A DNA stretch of 64,000 nt from Saccharina japonica (GCA_008828725.1 MEHQ01000793.1:121977-185976), one strand, 5' to 3'; positions 33,968 to 45,551 are shown, counted from the first letter of the stretch. Program-made: numbers and translations. Notes: a model not told the origin generated them from the sequence alone.

Positions 33968-34384
33968 GTGAACCACAACCCGAGGCCACCGGGACAACAG
34001 CCGCGCCCACGCTTACAGACCATAGCACAGCGTACCCCGGCGGTGGCGCCTCAAAACCAATCATGGCGGTCGCAATCCCAACTTTTCAACCAGCTCGATG
34101 CTCGAACCCGATCAAAAACCGAGCGATCGACCCAAAAACAGCATGATACGCTCAAGACTTCGATAACACCATCGCCGTCCCTGTCTCGCCCGTGGCGTTT
34201 CAGGGATCCCTACGCCCACCCAAGATACCCTGAGAGCGATAAATTCCTAGCCTGGGCCGCCGAAAGCAAAAGTATGCTGGCGGCGACGCGCCGACGCATG
34301 CCTTCCCTCTCGTTTATTTTCGTCGATTTTTCTCACCTGGGCGTTGTGACGCATGCTGCGTTTTTTTTTTTCAGAAATATTTGA
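33968..34384 (+). CDS. Unassigned ORF beside the mobile-element nest
   Basis: About 138 codons without a stop, rich in Gln, Arg, Ser and Pro, in GC-rich DNA. Neighbouring frames also have protein-like pieces (for example IAVPVSPVAFQGSLRPP at about 34165-34215), which suggests a frame-broken relic such as a retroelement gag. No family is recognised. Confidence 0.25.
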   Translation: MNHNPRPPGQQPRPRLQTIAQRTPAVAPQNQSWRSQSQLFNQLDARTRSKTERSTQKQHDTLKTSITPSPSLSRPWRFRDPYAHPRYPESDKFLAWAAESKSMLAATRRRMPSLSFIFVDFSHLGVVTHAAFFFFRNI

Positions 34385-34500
34385 ACGAGCAATACACTAT
34401 TTCCCCATAGGACGCAAACCAGTTGTTTTTTGCGAAATCACATCCAAATAGGATTTTATTTTGCAAATTGAATTTTTGCTGTCTTCGTTAATACGGGCCC

Positions 34501-35024
34501 TTACGCAGTCGGATACGTGGATCGAAAAAGCCGGTTTCCGATTAAGACACAATCGGGCTTTCTGATGGATACTGTTGAAAAACTTTTCGATCCCAACTTT
34601 TTCGATTGAGAAATCCAATCCACGAATCCCGTATTCAAATACGGGATTCGTGGATTGGATTTCTCAATCGAATTTGTTTTTGAAGCTCGCCGCATCTCTC
34701 TCCACCCCTCCAAACACACGGTCACACACCACCCAGCAGCAGCATAAACAGCAAACACCTCTCCGATGCTGGGTTGATTCATCTACTGCTGCTGCTGCTG
34801 CTGCTGCCGCTGCTCGCAGCGCAACACCTCCTAGAACCCGCGAGCAGGACACGAAGCATGTTTCAACTCTCGTATCAACCGCCCCCAGGAAGAGCACAAG
34901 AAACTGCAAAATCGATCCGATTGACGACAGGGAAGGCATTCAGACATACCCCGTCGAATTTAGAGTGGATCGGAAACCGATTTTTTCGATCCTCGCAATC
35001 CGACGGCATAATAATTAGTCTTTA
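34501..35024. mobile_element. Repeat unit, copy 1, intact (empty site of the LTR element)
   Basis: Bordered by TTA on both sides. The left part matches 35877-36120 and the right part matches 42404-42722. It therefore shows the uninterrupted form CACACGGTCACAC at 34717-34729, which in the other copy is split by the LTR element. It contains a perfect 35-bp palindrome and a (CTG)7 run at 34786. No coding capacity is evident. Confidence 0.75.
34601..34672. repeat. Perfect 35-bp palindrome with 2-nt spacer
   Basis: 34601-34635 and 34638-34672 are exact reverse complements separated by CA. The outer part reads TTCGATTGAGAAATCCAATC. The sister copy (about 35970-36070) has a decayed version in which the arms have diverged. 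Confidence 0.95.
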
Positions 35025-35464
35025 GGCCGTTTCCTTTGTGGTTCGATTTCGAGCTTCAGATTTATATTTTTTGATCTCAAAAGCGAAAGCACCGTCCTAA
35101 TGCAGTCCGATTGTGCTAAATCTGACCGGAAATTTTTCGATTTGAGAATCCGATGCCCAAGTCGTCAGATTTTGTCCCAAAATCCGACGACTTGGTCATC
35201 AGATTTTCAAATTGAAAAATGGCATGGTCTCTAAATTCAAGATGTTATCCCACGCAGCAAGCAAGCAGCAGCAGCAGCAGCAGCAGCACGATCGATGAGT
35301 TGGGTGTGACACAGCGACGTTGCTTCGCGCCCGAGCGCAGCCGCGATCGGTGCGTCTCTCCGTCGCCAAACTACAGCCGGCTGGCGCGGGCTCGGGCCTA
35401 AATACGAAGGGAAGCGCACTCGGCGCGCGCCTCTCCGTACTCGTAGACTATTGACTAAGACTTT

Positions 35465-35532
<68 letters not shown>

Positions 35533-35876
35533 TAGTCAGTCAACGTGCTGGTCTCGGATGCTTCGTTGTGTCAAAATACAAAATACCAAGACAGGTCGAC
35601 TCGAGCGCACTCGGTGCGTCGCCGCCAGACCAGAGGCAGCCAGCGTGGCTTCGGACGCTTGGGTCCTGCGCCCAATACAGCGCACTCGGCGCGTCTCTTC
35701 GCGGCGCCAGACCACAACAACAGCAGTTGATCTCGCCGTTTGCTCAAATATCTGCACGTACAATAAATCCGTGTTTTCTCGCATAAGAAGACTGCTTCGA
35801 TTTTCGAACTAGGTCGCTGAAAAATCGATCGGACCATAATCTGAAGCTCAAAAATCGAACCGCATAGGAAACGGCC
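35025..35876. mobile_element. PIF/Harbinger-like element, non-autonomous
   Basis: Terminal inverted repeats of about 40 bp begin GGCCGTTTCC, continue GGTTCGATTT and GAGCTTCAGAT, and face each other at 35025 and 35876. Both ends are flanked by TTA (35022-35024, 35877-35879), the 3-bp target duplication usual for PIF/Harbinger and Tourist-type MITEs. It carries an 80-90-bp imperfect palindrome (35131-35220) and a (CAG)22 run. No transposase frame is seen. Confidence 0.7.
35466..35531. repeat. (CAG)22 microsatellite
   Basis: Twenty-two uninterrupted CAG triplets inside the Harbinger-like element, the longest pure triplet run in the window. The poly-Gln frame across it is not supported as a gene. 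Confidence 0.95.
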
Positions 35877-36120
35877 TTACGCAGTCGGATACGTGGATCG
35901 AAAAAGCTGGTTTCCGATTGGAGACACAATCGGACTTTGAGAAAGAGCTTTTTCGATCCCAACTTTTTCGATTGAGAAATCCAACCCACGAATGAATCCC
36001 CTCGAAATCCAATCCACGAATTCCGTCGATTTGTTTTCGACGTGATTCGTGGATTGGATTTATCATTCGAAAAAGTTTTTGAAGCTCACCGCATCTCTCT
36101 CCACCCCTCCAAACACACGG
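35877..36120. mobile_element. Repeat unit, copy 2, left part
   Basis: Matches 34501-34724 including TTACGCAGTCGGATACGTGG. It is cut after ACACGG where the LTR element begins, and it continues at 42404. Confidence 0.75.
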
Positions 36121-36405
36121 TGTTGATACAACCTCGGGCTCATGCCGGGCCTACACAGGCGGGCAGGGTCAAGGTGCTGGAGCGCTCCTCATGTAGACAT
36201 AAACCACGTAGTTAAGTACATATATATATATTATAGTCGGACCTCGCAGGCCAGCATCGGGGCGAAGTAAAGCAAGCCAAGTAAGTCAAGTTGGGAGAAA
36301 CCTGGCACTCATTTCTACCTCAATAAAGCCTCACCAAGTAAATGAACTCCCCAATATATGTAACCGCCATCGTACCTGCTGTATCGAGTACAAGCACAAT
36401 CAATA
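36121..36405 (-). repeat. 3' LTR (in element orientation)
   Basis: It shares the whole of its sequence with the two halves of the other LTR, for example ACAGGCGGGCAGGGTCAAGG and CTGGCACTCATTTCTACCT. Its inner neighbour is a purine run on the minus strand. Confidence 0.8.
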
Positions 36406-39260
36406 TCCTCCCTGCTTTGCAATCGGTACTGTGCGACACCACACATCCGCAGTATGCATACCGAACAGGTGTACAGTCCCATCAACTAATGTCCTCCCTG
36501 CATGGTGAACAGTAGTATGGCAATAAAGCATCACAATATCATAGCATGGTCACACCTCATAGCTGTCCCGAAAACCACAAAGCATCATCCCGAATGAATA
36601 TCCCACATTCCAAATTCACGTACCGAAAGTGGACCACAATGTCCCAAAACCTCAAGCAAATTCAAAGTACTGAGACCAAAGGTTATGGTACCACTTTGTG
36701 GCTCGTTCATAACCTTCTCAGCAACATAGTGCCAAAGAAAATGGGCGTACCCCTCGTATGGAGACCAAAGTGGGTCCACTATGTTCCCAAGATTAGAAAA
36801 TCCAACAAAAAGGGGTGTCTCGCCATCATCTGACCCCTGAGATGATGCCAGGCACAATGCGCCATCATATTGTTGACTCTTTTTATTGTTCCGCAAATAT
36901 ATACGATAATACATGCATTGCACTATATACGAGAACGATACGTATAATATGTACGTATGGCGTACACAGAGTACGTATACGAAAAAGATACGTACCATAT
37001 TTTGAATACATACGAGTACTATCTTGTTTTGGCCATAGGCGCTGCTGCTGCACAGCCTTTATCTTTGATTGGCGGAATAAAAGCCGGGAAGGAAAAAGAG
37101 CCACAAAGTGGTACTATAACGTTTGGTCTGAATACCAGAAATTCAATCAAATTCATTCAAATTCAGATACCAAAATCTAAACCATACTGGCTCAAACTTC
37201 AACAATCTTCCAAGACACTCAGATGCCGAAACTAGGGACTTATGGCCCCGATAATCAGACGGCCATCAGCTCGGTGTCAAGAGATCGATACAAGTTTATC
37301 CAGTAGTGCTAACTTCATAATCACTGCACGTTGCAAGAATCTCAAAACCTGAAAAATCCTCAATACAAATCTCAATACCGTACAATGTATTCACTATTTT
37401 AATCAGTAAACAGGCAGAACTTTCAATACCCGCAAACCATCAAATAGGTACCACAACCCAACCTTAACCCCACCAGCCCAATCAGAAACTCAATCAAAAT
37501 CCTCATTCAATCAGTCAACAAGTCAATCAATTTATTTTCCGAACTATCAGAAAAGTCGCCCAGACCGGACAGTATCGTTATTGAAATTGACTCTGAAGCT
37601 AAAATAATAAAGCTCAAGTCCTGATTTCATACGCAAACGTAATCTATCCGACCGCGTGCTATGGTTTCAAGCTTACAGCAGTAGTTATTTATGCCAACTT
37701 ATCATCGGGGCAACTGGTCTCCTCTTGCCACGAGCTGCTGGCATAATCAAGAACCTTCGAGCGATTTTCCACACAAGGAAAGTGATACATGACAGGGTGA
37801 GAAACCCGGTTGCATGTCAAGCTTCAAAGTGTACTATTTTATCACCAAACAACATTGACTCAAAAACAGCGTTTTAACCAACCAATACTAGTGCGCGGAA
37901 AGACAAAACCCATTGCATTAATGTATTCATCAAGATTCGGATGCCGTTATCAGACAGGTGCAAGTGCATATTTCACGTCGCCAACAAAGAGCACAGAGTA
38001 ACTGCTATGATTACGTGGTTAAAGCACCTACCCCGCTTATACTCCTCCTGCTTCAAGTACGCACATAGCATGCGTGCTACATAAATAAATGATCAGAACC
38101 ATCTTGTACCTATAACTGATTCGCTACGGGGGGAGGAAGGGAGGGCGGAAGAGCACACATACAACAGTCAATGAATCGCCCAAACATATTTTCACTCTGT
38201 ATGAATACTCCATTCCATCCCATATTCATATAATATCACAACGCCCAGGATATTCCAACATCGTACCAACCATGATAACCTTATCTGAGCAGCAGTACGT
38301 TCGCAGTTGCTCTGTGCCTGTACCTGCATACCTGGTATACCGCAGTGTCTTATACGAATGCATTAGGATGTATACGACCTTCATGGTCATAAAACTGTCC
38401 GCACACAGAGCACTACCGTTTGCATCAGGTACACACAAAATAAGCAGACAGCAGTATTTGATTTTCTGCGGCTCCCCTATCCTACTACTCGTCAACCAAC
38501 TATCCCCAATCTCTACGTGCCAACCCAAATCTTTGGGGTACAGAGGGAGGGAAGAAAGGAGAGAGAGGGGGGCACATTTTACCTCTACTGCTACGGCATT
38601 CCGTCTAAAAACAAGTGCGAGTCCACTTGCAAATATCTGCTACTACTCTTCTCTGGTACCAGTGTACGTATTGACGTTATAACAGTACGCTCATAAATCA
38701 CGAAAAGCACCGCGCGCATATATCTGGCATACCTGGTATACTAACAGCAGTACAGTATTCGCATCACGACAGATACAGCAGTATAGTCTCAAGGCAGATA
38801 CAGCAGTACAACCATCTGAGCATGTTTCATGTACGTTGCCCTGCTGGTTTCGATATAAACCAGTATCTGAGTACTATACACGCTATCAAACAGCAGTTCA
38901 GTGCGACAGCAGTAGGACGGCACTTTAGCACAGCATTCAAGAAGAAGCGAGCACGGCATCGAAGCATAGCACACAACCGTGCGTACCCAATCCAATCATG
39001 CGTGCATCGTATATCATCCACCCCAAGCCCCAAGCCAAGTACGTAGTCCATCATCCCGCGCAAAAAACGAAAGACACCAGAACCAACTACTCGTATTCAG
39101 TATAAATAGTAGGTGATCAACAAGCCTACTCCTACGACACACCTACCACGTATACCTGAACAGCAGTAGTTGCATCATCGTATGATATGCTGTACGTGCA
39201 AAAAAAACATCATCAAAAACAAGAAAAAGCAGTCAATCAAGCAGGACAAACACAGCGTAT
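36406..39260 (-). other. Interior of the LTR element without recognisable genes
   Basis: No pol-type motif in any frame. A short inverted repeat (GAGCCACAAAGTGGTA) pairs about 36690 with 37098. TACCWGGTA occurs at 38329 and 38730. Confidence 0.5.
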
Positions 39261-39263
39261 ACC

Positions 39264-41034
39264 TCAACCAGGGCTGAACAAAGGCATGAGGCCATCATCC
39301 AGGCGCCACCGCGGTCCAGCTTCCATGCTGATCCGAACACAACCTTGCTGTAGGTGGTGTTGCTTGCCGCCGCCCCGCCCCTCCTTGCTCCCCTGCTGCT
39401 GCTGCTGCTGCTGCTGCTCCTCTTCTTGCTCCTCCTCTTCCTCCTCCTTCCGTTTCTCGTATGATACCAGGGCTCCGTGCGCGAGTACCAAACGGCTCGC
39501 CACTACCAGGGCGTGCTGCTCCGCCTCAAGGTCAGCAGGCGTGCCTTCCGATGGCGGTGGCGGAGGCGGCGGTGGCGGCAGCGGCGGTGGCAACGGCTGA
39601 TGCTCCTGCTCCTCGCCGGTCCCAACGCCGTCCGTTTCGTCTCCTACTCTATGCTCCTCCTCCAGAGACCCCCTTCCACTCCTACATAAAACCATCTCTC
39701 CGACCTCTTCCTCCTGCGGTATCTCCTTCGCCATCGCGGGGTGGGTTTCAACATGGCGCGCAGACGAAGCCACCTGCTCTTGCGCGCCCGGGCTCACGCA
39801 ACAAGCCGGCTCAATGGGCACCTTCTCAATCAGAAGCGGCTGCGGCAGGGCCTCCTGCCCATCCTGTGCACTGCTGCCGCTCCGAGTGGTCTACTCTCCA
39901 CTTAGCTTCTCAGCTTGTTCTTCTTTCGCGTGTGACGGTTCCTTCGTCACCGCGGGGTGGGTTTCAACATGGCACGCAGACAAAGCCATCTGCTCTTGCG
40001 CGCCCGGGCTCGCCCAACAAACCGGCTCAAAGGGGCTTCTCTCAATCGGACGCGGCTGCGGCAGGGCCTCCTGCCCGTCCTGTGCATTGCTGCCGCTCCG
40101 AGAGGTCTGCTCCCCACCTAGCTCCTCAGCTTGTTCTTCTTCTCCGTCTCCGTCTGCCTTCTTCTCTCCCTCTCCCCTCGTAACTTCCTCATAAAATTTG
40201 GGGATGGGCGCAGAGCGGGTATGGTTTACAGCAGTGGTCAACATGCCTGCGTGGGCCTCCTGCCCTTGTCGCCGCACTGTCGTCCCAACTGTTGTCCTCC
40301 TCTGCTCTGCCGCTATCCTCTCTCCAAATCAGCGCGCTGGGTTTCGCTCGCACTGTCGTCCCAACTGTCGTCCCTCTCTGCTCTGCCGCTGTCCTCTCCA
40401 AATCAGTGCGCTGGGTCTCGCTCGTCGCGGCTGCCAGCTTCGCTATTGCCAACTCTCTCTTCATCATCACCATCCCCCTCCGAAGAGCTGCCAGCTGCAG
40501 CTGCTGCGGCTGCTGTGGCTGCTGCTGCTCCGGTCGCTGCGACTGCTACTGCTCCGGTTGCTGCTGCTGCGGCTGCTCGCCTGCGTTGCTCGCGCCTCGA
40601 GCAGCAAGCGGGTCCACCAGCGCCGGCTCACGTCTGGCCGAGGCGGCACGCTGTTGCTGCAGCCGTATCGGGTGGATTACCTCTTGCCTCCACTTGATCT
40701 TCTGCTGAGCGGAGGATATCCAACTATCCACCTGGTTGAGACGGGCCCTCTCCTTCGTGAGCACAGCAGTAACCCTTCCGGTCCGCGCAGTCCAAGCTCC
40801 TTCATAGTCCACGATGCGTTCAACCAGAACGAAGCGCTCGGAATACAGCTTATCCACGCACCCCATCAGCTGCACCGTCTGCCACCTCTCCCTCTCCAAA
40901 TATAATTCCCGGAACTTGAGATAACTCTTGCCCTGCTCACTAGCTCTCCACCTAGCATTCTCTGATTCCGCGTCATTCATCTCGATGCGGAAGAAGTCAC
41001 CCTCGCACTGCCTGATGCCCCCAGCAACCCGAGA
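39264..41034 (-). pseudogene. Gag-like ORF of the LTR element, broken
   Basis: The frame opens just inside the upper LTR and reads VAGGIRQCEGDFFRIEMNDA, then a helix-rich stretch (SYLKFRELYLERERWQTVQL), a Gln-rich part and acidic repeats. A TAG at about 40546 interrupts the frame inside the Gln tract. The frame then continues to 40189 and shifts, with more coding-like sequence to 39264. Inside is a 216-bp (72-codon) tandem duplication and a shorter 75-bp one. There is no zinc knuckle or capsid signature I can name, so gag is inferred from position only. Confidence 0.45.
39736..40167. repeat. 216-bp in-frame tandem duplication
   Basis: GCGGGGTGGGTTTCAACATG occurs at 39736 and 39952, with similarity running on for a full unit. 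The length is 72 codons, so the duplication preserves the minus-strand frame. Confidence 0.75.
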
Positions 41035-41059
41035 TGGTTAGCGTCGACGCACTATAGCG

Positions 41060-42403
41060 TGTTGATACAACCTCGAGCGCATGACGGGCCCTTACACAGG
41101 CGGGCAGGGTCAAGGTGCTGAACAGTTCCTCATGTAGACATAAACCACGTCGTTAAGTATATACTAGTGGTACCCCGAACTATGCCAGGGCGGGGCCGGT
41201 ATAATAGCGGACAGAAACAAAAATACAAAATAAGAACTGCGTCACGATCCACACACGCAGTCAACCACGTATCAACCGACCCACCGACACCCACCCACCC
41301 ACTCTCACGTACTTACCGACATCCACTCACTCACACCCACCCACCCAACCACCGACCCACCCACCCAACCACGTACGTACGCACCAACCGATCGACACAC
41401 ACACGCACCAACCGATCCACCCACCCACAATAACAACTACAACAACAGCAGAGTGAAATCAGTATACAGCAGCAGCACCAGTACGTACACCAATACTAGT
41501 AGTCCTTATATAACCCATCTACAGCAGCAATAGCAACAACAGTAGTCCAAAAAGTAGCAGCACGTACTCGTACGTACGTACAGCAGACACAAACAAAACG
41601 CCGGCATGGATGCGCAGCCCTTGTACGTACAGCAGTGGCCCTTTTTTTTCTTTTTTTTTCGATTTTTTACGTCTGGGCTTTTTGTCTTGAAATTAGTGCA
41701 AAACCCGCTAACTCGCGAAGTTACGCGAGTTCGATTCTGACCGAAGTTCTGGAGATCCATATTTTCACATGCCGGGGACTCTTTGAAAAAAAATACTTGA
41801 TTTTAGTATGGCAAAAAGTTACTTGATTTTAGTATGGATATTTTTATCTTGAAATTAGTGTAGATAGTGTGGATAGTGTGGATATTTGACTTGATCTTAG
41901 TGTGGGGGTTAGACCCCTGGCCGCAAAGCCCTCCGAATACGCTGGGATCCCCTCGCCTCCCGCGGATCCGCCCCGTTCCAGGGGACGGAGCGAGCTGGCC
42001 GCCTCCCCCCAACCCCCGCTGGCCGAGTTCGGCGATGGCGCCCGTTCTCTCGACGGGGTCACCGAGGGCTGACGCGTGGGGCAGCCGGGGCGGTGGTGCG
42101 GCGCCGATCGGGGTCGGGTGGCGGGCGGCAGAGACGGTCTCCCGCGGGGCATACCGAAACCGGCATAATCGTGAAGAGTCATTCGGGTGTCATCATCATC
42201 ATCATCATCATCACTTCCGAAGCGTATTAAATAATAAGGATATTATCGTCGGACCTCGCAGGCCAGTATCGGAGCGAAGTCAAGCAAGTAGAGAGAAACC
42301 TGGCACTCATTTCTACCTATAAAGCCTCACCAAGTATATGAACATTCCCCAGTATATGCAACCGCCATTGTACCTGCTGTATCGAGTACAAGCACAATCA
42401 ATA
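41060..42403 (-). repeat. 5' LTR (in element orientation), split by an insertion
   Basis: 41060-41165 and 42235-42403 together match the single LTR at 36121-36405. Between them lies about 1.07 kb of unrelated DNA. Confidence 0.75.
41166..42234. mobile_element. Insertion inside the LTR
   Basis: Absent from the other LTR. It contains a CCACCCACC-rich tract (41280-41430), repeated TTGATTTTAGTATGG words (about 41790-41900), a sharply GC-rich block (41905-42140) and a (CAT)7-type run. Its right end ATTAAATAATAAGGA resembles sequence at about 51907 and 52116. No terminal repeats or target duplication could be fixed. Confidence 0.5.
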
Positions 42404-42466
42404 CACGGTCACACCACCCAGCAACAGCCTAAGCACTAAACACCTCTCCGATGCTGGGTTGACAGC

Positions 42467-42506
<40 letters not shown>

Positions 42507-42722
42507 GCAGCGCAGCGCAGCACCTCCTAGAACCCGCGAGCAGGACACGAAGCAGTTTTCAACTATTGTATCAACCGCCCCCAGGAAGACCACAAAAAAC
42601 TGCAAAATGATCCGATTGACGATAGGGAAGACATCCAGAATCCAGACACACCCCGTCGAATTTAGAGTGGATCGGAAACCGAGTTTTTCAATCCTCTCAA
42701 TCCGATGGCATAAGAATTGGCC
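42404..42722. mobile_element. Repeat unit, copy 2, right part
   Basis: Close match to 34720-35020, including the CTG run (here 12 units from 42468), CTCCTAGAACCCGCGAGCAG and GAATTTAGAGTGGATCGGAA. Confidence 0.75.
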
Positions 42723-42741
42723 TACAGTAGAAGGCCATCTC

Positions 42742-43646
42742 TTTTACGGAAGATTTCTGAAAACTGAAAATTAGATGAATTCTCGAGCGTCAAAACCAAA
42801 CGCGGATTTTCAGTTCACAGCCTTACGAATCATAACCACAAGTGTTTTGAGATTGTTTTTGGACAGCAAGTTGTAACAAAAAATGTACAACAGGAGCACA
42901 AGGAAGACGGTACTCGTATATGTATACTCGTACGCGAAAGCGCCTCCGAGATATTTCGCTTCCGCCTTGGACTACGGGTGGTCGAGGTGTTCATCGCACC
43001 GGAGCACGTAGCGCAGAAGCGTTGTACCCGGCGGTGGTCGGGACCAAGGAAAACACGACAGAGGGATGTTGTTAGAACTTGTGTGTTTGTGTTCTTCGTA
43101 TATCAACAAACACCACTCTCGCTGCTCAACCAGAGATCGACTGCCCTCTTGACGAGACAAGTTGCGGTGTGCCTGGAGAATGCTGCACTCGCAGCTGCAA
43201 GGAGAGTGGCAAGGCTCCCGTGGCCGGCACCATCACAACCCGATCCGATCGGATTGTGGTGATGTCTGAGGCATGCGCGGGTGTGTAGCGTGGCACAACA
43301 AGCAGCAGTACACCTGTTGCTTGCTTGACAGTAGACAGATGCGGCTTGTACTCAACTGCTGTTTCCGGTACATTTGAACGCGTATTGCCTCCCACGATGT
43401 GTGTGTGTTCTTCACATTAAACCTTCCTTTCTATCTGTGTGGGAACCCATCACGATGCCAAATCCAGGCGCCAGTTTCGAGCGTGATGTCCCCCATTTCC
43501 GCTCCTTTTCCGAGTGGAGGCCGTCTCGAAAGTGATAATCGAAACAAATAATCGGAAATGGACCCACTTTCAGGCCCATAAGGTTGACGATCGGTTTTGA
43601 AAACTGAAAACGTTATTTTTCAGTTTTCATAAATCTCCGCCTAAAA
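42742..43646. mobile_element. TIR element carrying an exon-like insert
   Basis: Imperfect inverted repeats of about 30 bp (TTTTA, CGGA-AGATTT, TGAAAACTGAAAA) face each other at 42742 and 43646. A second short palindrome with the same core lies at 43594-43628. No transposase is seen. The interior contains the Cys-rich exon-like segment listed separately. Confidence 0.5.
43134..43280 (+). CDS. Cys-rich exon-like segment, phase 1-1
   Basis: Between an acceptor (CTCAACCAG) and a GTGTGT donor lie 147 nt in phase 1 at both ends. The peptide reads EIDCPLDETSCGVPGECCTR, then SCKESGKAPVAG and ends SEACA: at least six cysteines, like a small extracellular module. No family is recognised. Its location within inverted repeats suggests a captured exon. 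Confidence 0.35.
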
Positions 43647-43656
43647 ATGAAAAAAA

Positions 43657-43960
43657 GGGTGCAGGATTCCGTATCGACGAAACCCTGTAGAGGAAACCAA
43701 CCTTGACCCGACCCCTCTAGAGAGTTGTTGAGAATTCTCTGGAGGGTTGTTGAATGATCGACGACCTGGATTTAAAAATAGAAAGAATCCTCCAGCATAG
43801 TAATTAAAAAAAAATGTACAGTATTTCGTATTGACGAAATCCTGTAAAGAGTAAACCAACCTTGACTTGTGCCCTCTGGAGGGTTGTGGCTGAGATTCCT
43901 CCGGAGGGTTATTGAAAAATCGATGACCCTCTGGAGGATTTCAAAACAGTGAGAATCCCC
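43657..43960. repeat. 158-bp tandem duplication
   Basis: Two units share GACGAAAyCCTGTA, AAACCAACCTTGAC and several CTCTGGAGGGTTGT words. The repeated CCCTCTGGAGG motif also occurs within each unit. Confidence 0.75.
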
Positions 43961-44637
43961 CAACAAGAAAAGGGCCCGTATTAACAAAATAAAAAAACGT
44001 ATGAAATAGTTGAAAAAATATTTTTCGTGATTGACCAGAAATTTGTGAACAAAACGGCTTTGCGTGCTATATCGAGGATTGGCGTATTGTAATTTAAAGT
44101 TCGAATAACGCAAAAAAAATGCCAAGAACACCCGTTGGCAAACAACGAGGCGAGCGACGGCACGCGTCCTCCCCGGAGCGCCGCGACTAGCGGCAGATAC
44201 GCGTTGCCGGCACCGGCTATGATCGAGGCTCTGGGGCGTGATAGGTCTTACGCAGTTAGGCGGGGTAAACAGCACTCATGATGACGGTCGGAAGGACGCT
44301 CTCGTCTTGGATATAATAAAATTATTATAAATACGTCAGCTGTGAGTTCGACTGATTGAATAGTTGATACTCAACTTTGGAAGCTGCGTAGAACGTTTGT
44401 TCTATATGCCATTGTAGTATCCGTGTGTGATTCGTGATGTACCCTGGTATTAGGTACCCTATTAATAGTAGTTACTACTCAATTTTATAGTAGCCCGTTC
44501 GCGCGTCTTGAATTAGATCGAGGAGGAGAAGTGAGTTCTCCTCGGACGTCGGGCGTCAGTCACGATGACAGTGGCATCCTGGACCAAAATATCCCCCGGA
44601 ATAAACATGCCTTCTACCATATACGTATTCCACGTAT

Positions 44638-45551
44638 TCCAAGAAAACGGAAACGATGATCTTACGAACACGGGACCAGACACCCCCTCCTCCGCCGCTC
44701 GTTATCGAAGCAGCTGGTCAGAGGTATAGACAGACGAGCCAGTTCTTGTACCTCGGCGGCATTATCCACGAAGACGCTGACCTCTCACTCGAAATCGAAC
44801 GACGGATCCGTCTCATGTGGGCGTGCTTCAAACGGTTCGGACCAGAGTTGTACGACATGAAGACGGCTCGACTTAGTCTGAAATCCGCATGTTGAAGGCC
44901 GAGGTGATTGAACACCCTGCTGTACGGATGTGTGACGTGGACCCTCGTGCACAACACTTCGCCAGGCTCCGATCGGCACACCACCAAATCCTCCTGCGTG
45001 TCATTGGCTTCCAGCGTCGGCAGCGTGGCGACTATAGGACCCTCTCGTACGCAAAGGCTCTCAAGCAGACACGATGCGAGAGCATCGAAACGACAATCCG
45101 TAAACGGCGTCTGTTCTTTGCGGGAGCCGTGGTACGGCAACCCAAGGGGCGACTACCCAGTCGGATGATGTTCGGGACCATGACGGGTGGGGAGGGACGC
45201 AGACCGGGCGGACAACCAAAGTCCTGGCAGAAATGCCTTGCTGAAGACCTCAAGGTGTTCAAGCCTCCAAGGGGTCCACGGCACAGGTCCCGTTGGTGTT
45301 TGGAGTAGAGACCGCAGTGTGGACCGTTGCAGCAACTAAAGTGGGCAAGTGGACAGGGGGGTCCTCGAAGCGGCTAACAGTTCATGTCCGGTGGCACAAG
45401 TGAGGCGGAACTGAGTAGACAGCGCCACGCATCCGTTGCGGGGGGTGCAAAAGGGAATGGGAAGGGGGGGAGCAACAGTCGTACGGAAACCACGGTTGAT
45501 GAGAGCAGGAGGGAAACAGCCGACAGGATAGCAAGGTACCATGCTGACTAG
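44638..45551 (+). pseudogene. LINE (non-LTR) retrotransposon, 3' end of the RT ORF
   Basis: The region begins abruptly at KTETM and reads VIEAAGQRYRQTSQFLYLGG, the segment that follows the RT catalytic core in many LINE ORF2 proteins. It continues with LLYGCVTWTL, SYAKALKQTRCESIETTIRK and FFAGAVVR, ending near RIARYHAD before a TAG at 45549. At least three frame changes (near 44890, 44925 and 45290) show it is dead. The 5' truncation is normal for LINE copies. Confidence 0.75.

Larger units (their letters stand above)
36121..42403 (-). mobile_element. LTR retrotransposon, non-autonomous or decayed
   Basis: It lies within repeat copy 2 and is flanked by the 5-bp target duplication CACGG (36116-36120 and 42404-42408). 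The 285-bp LTR at 36121-36405 matches the other LTR at 41060-42403, which is itself split by an insertion. The termini are TGTTGATAC and ATCAATA. A polypurine tract at 36406-36415 (read on the minus strand) next to the lower-coordinate LTR sets the element on the minus strand, in agreement with the gag-like frame. No reverse transcriptase, integrase or protease motif was found in the 4.65-kb interior. Confidence 0.75.

Noticed and set aside
41700..41760. tRNA-like T-arm word GAGTTCGATTC
   Set aside because: No acceptor or anticodon stems can be built around it.
36121..42403. LTR element read on the plus strand, using the AATAAA at about 36322
   Set aside because: The purine tract, the gag-position ORF and its start beside the upper LTR all favour the minus strand.
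44718..45140. Minus-strand ORFs opposite the LINE fragment
   Set aside because: They are antisense shadows of the LINE RT C-terminal region.
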